NCBI GenBank assembly: GCA_025459035.1
Contig: JALORJ010000086.1
Coordinates: 1 to 8,698, forward strand
Reading direction: 5' to 3'
DNA length: 8,698 nt
Source: Burkholderiales bacterium
GTDB taxonomy: Bacteria; Pseudomonadota; Gammaproteobacteria; Burkholderiales; Ga0077523
Position numbers and translations under genes: made by a program. Under the pieces are notes generated by a model that was not told the origin of the DNA, made no database searches, and worked only from the letters and a program-made list of their open reading frames with translations. Below are positions 5,532 through 8,698 of this stretch, piece by piece. Every line of letters starts with the position of its first letter. The first letter of the stretch is position 1.

Positions 5532-7334
5532 TCAGCGCTTCGGCATGTACAGATCGGTGATGCTGCCCTCGGCGATCTCGGCGGCGAAGAACACCGTCTC
5601 GGACAGCGTCGGATGCGGATGCACGGTCAGCCCGATGTCCTCGGCGTCGGCGCCCATCTCGAGCGCGAGCACGGTCTCTGCGATCAGCTCGCCGGCGTTC
5701 GGCCCGACCATGCCGGCCCCCAGCAGGCGGCGGCTCTGCTTGTCGAAGATGAGCTTGGTCATGCCTTCGTCGCGTGCGGTCGCGAGCGCACGCCCGCTTG
5801 CAGCCCACGGGAACACGGCCTTCTCGTAGTCGAGTCCCTGCGCCTTCGCCTGTGTCTCGGTGACACCCATCCAGGCGACTTCGGGGTCGGTGTATGCCAC
5901 CGACGGGATGGTCCGCGCGTCGAACGCGACCTTGTGGCCGGCGATCACCTCGGCCGCGAGCTTGCCTTCGTGCGTGGCCTTGTGCGCGAGCATCGGCTCG
6001 CCGCAGATGTCGCCGATGGCGAAGATGTGCGGCACGTTGGTGCGTTGCTGCGCGTCGACCGGCAGCCAGCCGCGCTCGTTCACCGTGACGCCCGCGGCTT
6101 CCGCGCCGATCTCGCGCCCGTTCGGGCGGCGGCCCACCGCCATCAGCACGCGGTCGTAGACCTGCGGTGCCGGCGCGTTGGTGCCTTCGAACGTGGCGCG
6201 CAGGCCCTCCGGCAGCGCCTCGAGCTTCGCCACCCTGGTCGACAGCAGGATCGACTCGTAGCGCTTCTCGATGCGCTTGTGCAGCGGCTTGACGAGGTCG
6301 CGGTCCGCGCCCGGGATCAGCGCGTCGGCCAGCTCGACCACGGTCACCTTCGCGCCGAGCGCGTCGTACACGCACGCCATCTCGAGCCCGATGATCCCGC
6401 CGCCGATCACCAGCAGGCGCTTCGGGATGTCGGTGAGCGCGAGCGCGCCGGTGGAGTCGATCAGCCGCGGGTCGTCGTACGGGAAGCCCGGGATGCGCGC
6501 GACCGCCGAGCCGGCGGCGACGATGCAGTGGTCGAAGCTCACGGTCCGCGTGCTGCCGTCGGGGGCGGTCACCGTGATCAGGTGCGGCGTCGTGAACCGC
6601 CCGGTTCCGGTCACCACGTCGACCTTGCGCTGCTTCGCGAGCCCGGCGAGGCCCTTGGTCAGACGGCCGACGACGCCTTCCTTCCATCCGCGCAGCGCCG
6701 GCAGATCGACCTCGGGCTTCGCGAACTTCACGCCGAAGTGCGACATCTCGTCCGCCTCGGAGATCACGCGCGCCGCGTGCAGCAGGGCCTTCGACGGGAT
6801 GCAGCCGACGTTCAGGCACACGCCGCCGAGCGTCGGATAGCGCTCGATCATCACGACCTTCCTGCCGAGGTCGGCGGCGCGGAACGCCGCGGTGTAGCCG
6901 CCCGGTCCGGAGCCCAGCACGACGATGTCGGCGTGCACGTCCCCACGGACGGCCGGACCGGTCGCGACCGCGGGTGCAGGGGAGGCCGGTGGCGCGGCGG
7001 GCGCTGCGGTGGGCGTTGCAGCCGGTGCGGAAGCCGGGGGCGCCGTGGCCGCTGCCGGGGCGACGACCGGGGCGGTCGCCGCGGTGGCGTCGGCCGTGTC
7101 GAGCAGCAGCACCAGCGTGCCCTCGCTCACCTTGTCGCCGACCTTCAGCTTCAGCTCGCGCACCGTGCCGGCCTGCGGCGCCGGCACGTCCATCGTCGCC
7201 TTGTCGGACTCGAGCGTGACCAGGGAGTCGTCGGCGGCGATGGCGTCGCCCGGCTTGACCAGTACCTCGATGACAGGGATGTCCTTGAAGTCGCCGATGT
7301 CGGGGACGCGCACTTCCACGGTCTTGCTCAACAC
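5532..7334 (-). CDS. lpdA: Dihydrolipoyl dehydrogenase (E3) with N-terminal lipoyl domain
   Basis: This 600-residue flavoprotein reoxidises dihydrolipoyl groups of a 2-oxo acid dehydrogenase complex and makes NADH in the cytosol. Residues 1-80 are a lipoyl domain with the lipoylated lysine Lys45 in ESDKATMDVP. Residues 81-130 are a flexible Ala/Pro-rich linker. The E3 core begins near 135. It has the FAD motif GSGPGG (141-146), the redox disulfide Cys173-Cys178 in GGVCLNVGCIPSK, the NAD-binding GGGIIGLE (311-318), the second FAD motif AIGD (439-442), and the catalytic His574 and Glu579 in HPTLSE. Plain E3 proteins have about 470 residues; the extra lipoyl domain is as in Ralstonia PdhL. The start is GTG 7334 or TTG 7331: AGGAG (plus 7338-7342) is 3 bases from the first and 6 from the second, so the TTG (599 residues) is possible. 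No E1 or E2 gene is visible. proA ends 51 bases upstream. Confidence 0.95.
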   Translation of the reverse strand: MLSKTVEVRVPDIGDFKDIPVIEVLVKPGDAIAADDSLVTLESDKATMDVPAPQAGTVRELKLKVGDKVSEGTLVLLLDTADATAATAPVVAPAAATAPPASAPAATPTAAPAAPPASPAPAVATGPAVRGDVHADIVVLGSGPGGYTAAFRAADLGRKVVMIERYPTLGGVCLNVGCIPSKALLHAARVISEADEMSHFGVKFAKPEVDLPALRGWKEGVVGRLTKGLAGLAKQRKVDVVTGTGRFTTPHLITVTAPDGSTRTVSFDHCIVAAGSAVARIPGFPYDDPRLIDSTGALALTDIPKRLLVIGGGIIGLEMACVYDALGAKVTVVELADALIPGADRDLVKPLHKRIEKRYESILLSTRVAKLEALPEGLRATFEGTNAPAPQVYDRVLMAVGRRPNGREIGAEAAGVTVNERGWLPVDAQQRTNVPHIFAIGDICGEPMLAHKATHEGKLAAEVIAGHKVAFDARTIPSVAYTDPEVAWMGVTETQAKAQGLDYEKAVFPWAASGRALATARDEGMTKLIFDKQSRRLLGAGMVGPNAGELIAETVLALEMGADAEDIGLTVHPHPTLSETVFFAAEIAEGSITDLYMPKR

Positions 7335-7385
7335 GAACTCCTGACGGAAGGGACGAAGCGGGCCACGCGCCGGCGGCCCCGGGAT

Positions 7386-8642
7386 TCAGACGCGGACGTG
7401 ACCGTCGCCCAGGACCACGTACTTGAGCGACGTGAGGCCCTCGAGCCCGACCGGTCCGCGCGCGTGCAGCTTGTCGGTCGAGATGCCGATCTCGGCACCC
7501 AGGCCGTACTCGAAGCCGTCGGCGAAACGCGTGGACGCGTTGACCATCACCGAGCTCGAGTCGACTTCGCGCAGGAAGCGGCGCGCGTGGCCGAGGTGCT
7601 CGGTCACGATCGCGTCGGTGTGCCGCGAGCCGTACTGGGCGATGTGGTCCATCGCGGCGTCGAGCGAGTCGACCACGCGCACCGCGAGGATCGGCGCGAG
7701 GTACTCCGCGAACCAGTCGTCCTCGGTCGCCACCAGCATCGTCGGCACGAGCGCGCGGGCACGATCGCAGCCGCGCAGTTCGACGCCCTTGCCGGCCCAC
7801 AGCGCGGCGAGCGGCGGCAGCACGCGCGCCGCGATGTCGGCGTGCACGAGCAGCGTCTCCATCGTGTTGCACGTCCCGTAGCGCTGGGTCTTGGCGTTGT
7901 CGGCGACGCGCATCGCCTTGTCGAGGTCGGCGTGGGCGTCGATGTAGACGTGACAGACGCCGTCGAGGTGCTTGATGACCGGGATGCGCGACTCGCGCGA
8001 CACTCGCTCGATCAGCCCCTTGCCGCCACGCGGCACGATGACGTCGATGTGGTCCTGCATCGCGAGCATCTCGCCGACCGCCGCGCGGTCGGCGGTGTCG
8101 ATCACCTGCACCGCCGTCGACGGCAGCCCGGCCGCCTGCAGGCCGGCGTGCACGCACGCGGCGACCGCCTGGTTGCAGCGCAGGGCCTCGGAGCCGCCGC
8201 GCAGGATCGCCGCGTTGCCGCTCTTCAGGCACAGCCCGGCGGCGTCGGCGGTCACGTTCGGACGCGCCTCGTAGATGATCCCGATCACCCCCAGCGGCAC
8301 GCGCATGCGGCCCACCTGGATGCCGCTCGGTCGGTACGCGAGGTCGACGATCTCGCCGATCGGGTCGGGCAGCTGCGCGATCTCGCGCAGGCCCTGCGCC
8401 ATCTGCGCGACGCCCTTCGGGCTCAGCGTGAGCCGGTCGAGCAGCGCGGCATCGAGCCCGCGCTCTCGCGCGGCGTCGACGTCGGCGGCGTTGGCGGCGA
8501 GCAGGGTCGCGGCGTCACGCTCGATCGCGGCGGCCATCGCCTCGAGCGCGGCGTTGCGGGTGGCGCTCGACGCGCGGGCGGTTTCGCGCGACGCGGCACG
8601 GGCCGCGCGGCCGATGCCGTGCATGGTGGTCTGGACGTCCAT
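7386..8642 (-). CDS. proA: Gamma-glutamyl phosphate reductase (glutamate-5-semialdehyde dehydrogenase)
   Basis: This 418-residue cytosolic enzyme reduces gamma-glutamyl phosphate with NADPH to glutamate-5-semialdehyde, the second step of proline synthesis after ProB. It is full length for the family (E. coli ProA has 417). The aldehyde-dehydrogenase fold is shown by GVIGIIYEARPNVTADAAGL (118-137), then SGNAAILRGG (141-150), and the KHLDGVCHVYID block (224-235). The catalytic cysteine is Cys258 in KTQRYGTCNTMETLLVH. The C-terminus has EYGLGAEIGISTDKLHARGP, as in ProA. The ATG at 8642 gives the expected N-terminus; no clear ribosome binding site is seen, and an ATG six codons later is a possible alternative. 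It is the first gene of the leftward cluster within the window, and proB is not here. In the 51 bases before lpdA, GGGCC/GGCCC (7360-7364 and 7375-7379) could form a weak hairpin. Confidence 0.97.
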   Translation of the reverse strand: MDVQTTMHGIGRAARAASRETARASSATRNAALEAMAAAIERDAATLLAANAADVDAARERGLDAALLDRLTLSPKGVAQMAQGLREIAQLPDPIGEIVDLAYRPSGIQVGRMRVPLGVIGIIYEARPNVTADAAGLCLKSGNAAILRGGSEALRCNQAVAACVHAGLQAAGLPSTAVQVIDTADRAAVGEMLAMQDHIDVIVPRGGKGLIERVSRESRIPVIKHLDGVCHVYIDAHADLDKAMRVADNAKTQRYGTCNTMETLLVHADIAARVLPPLAALWAGKGVELRGCDRARALVPTMLVATEDDWFAEYLAPILAVRVVDSLDAAMDHIAQYGSRHTDAIVTEHLGHARRFLREVDSSSVMVNASTRFADGFEYGLGAEIGISTDKLHARGPVGLEGLTSLKYVVLGDGHVRV

Positions 8643-8688
8643 CGATCGGTCGGCGCGAAGCGCGGCGGAGGATGCGAGCGGGCGTTCG

Positions 8689-8694
8689 ATTCTA
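8689..8694 (-). promoter_or_regulatory. Possible -10 element upstream of proA
   Basis: The minus strand reads TAGAAT, five of six matches to TATAAT, in an otherwise very GC-rich stretch. It would give a leader of about 40 bases before the proA ATG at 8642. The -35 would lie just beyond the window edge and cannot be checked, so this is tentative. Confidence 0.25.
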
Positions 8695-8698
8695 TGCG

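Noticed and set aside
6945..7094. GC-rich repetitive-looking DNA inside lpdA
   Set aside because: It encodes the flexible Ala/Pro linker between the lipoyl domain and the E3 core, which is normal for this protein type and not a separate repeat element.
3721..8232. A single 1503-codon leftward open frame covering proA, lpdA, nudC and the binding protein
   Set aside because: Only the last 297 codons (the binding protein) look like a real protein. The rest is Arg/Ala/Gly-rich shadow of genes in other frames, as expected when very high G+C removes stop codons.

Overview
The window is GC-rich, about 70% G+C by eye over most of its length. It comes from a proteobacterial chromosome and is most likely from Betaproteobacteria/Burkholderiales. 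That placement is inferred from the base composition and from the architecture of the dihydrolipoyl dehydrogenase, which carries an N-terminal lipoyl domain as in the Ralstonia/Burkholderiales pyruvate dehydrogenase E3. I see no tRNA, rRNA, CRISPR array, transposase or integrase.

Layout. Bases 1-1539 read rightward: the 3' end of an unrecognised gene, then a complete CaiB/BaiF-family gene with the residues of an alpha-methylacyl-CoA racemase. Everything from 1599 to 8642 reads leftward. Bases 1599-3540 hold a small periplasmic redox module: an exported PQQ-dependent sugar (aldose/sorbosone-type) dehydrogenase, then a 103-residue class I cytochrome c that could take its electrons. This stretch has clearly lower G+C (50-65% in lines counted by hand) than its surroundings (67-72%). 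A candidate promoter lies upstream, with a run of eight G/C bases inside its -35/-10 spacer, and a strong hairpin lies between the two genes. Bases 3721-8642 hold four closely spaced leftward genes that could form one transcription unit in the order proA (proline synthesis), lpdA (lipoyl-domain E3), nudC (NADH/NAD-capped RNA pyrophosphatase) and an orphan glycine-betaine-type substrate-binding protein with a Tat-like signal peptide.

How the genes work together. The dehydrogenase and cytochrome c make a plausible sugar-oxidation pair in the periplasm. In the larger cluster, lpdA makes NADH and nudC hydrolyses NADH, while proA and the betaine-type binding protein both suggest compatible solutes (proline, betaine). 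These links rest on adjacency only. Most of the window is ordinary metabolic sequence and I see no clear new defence or mobile system. The points most worth a second look are the homopolymer in the dehydrogenase promoter, the compositional island, and the orphan E3 and binding-protein genes.
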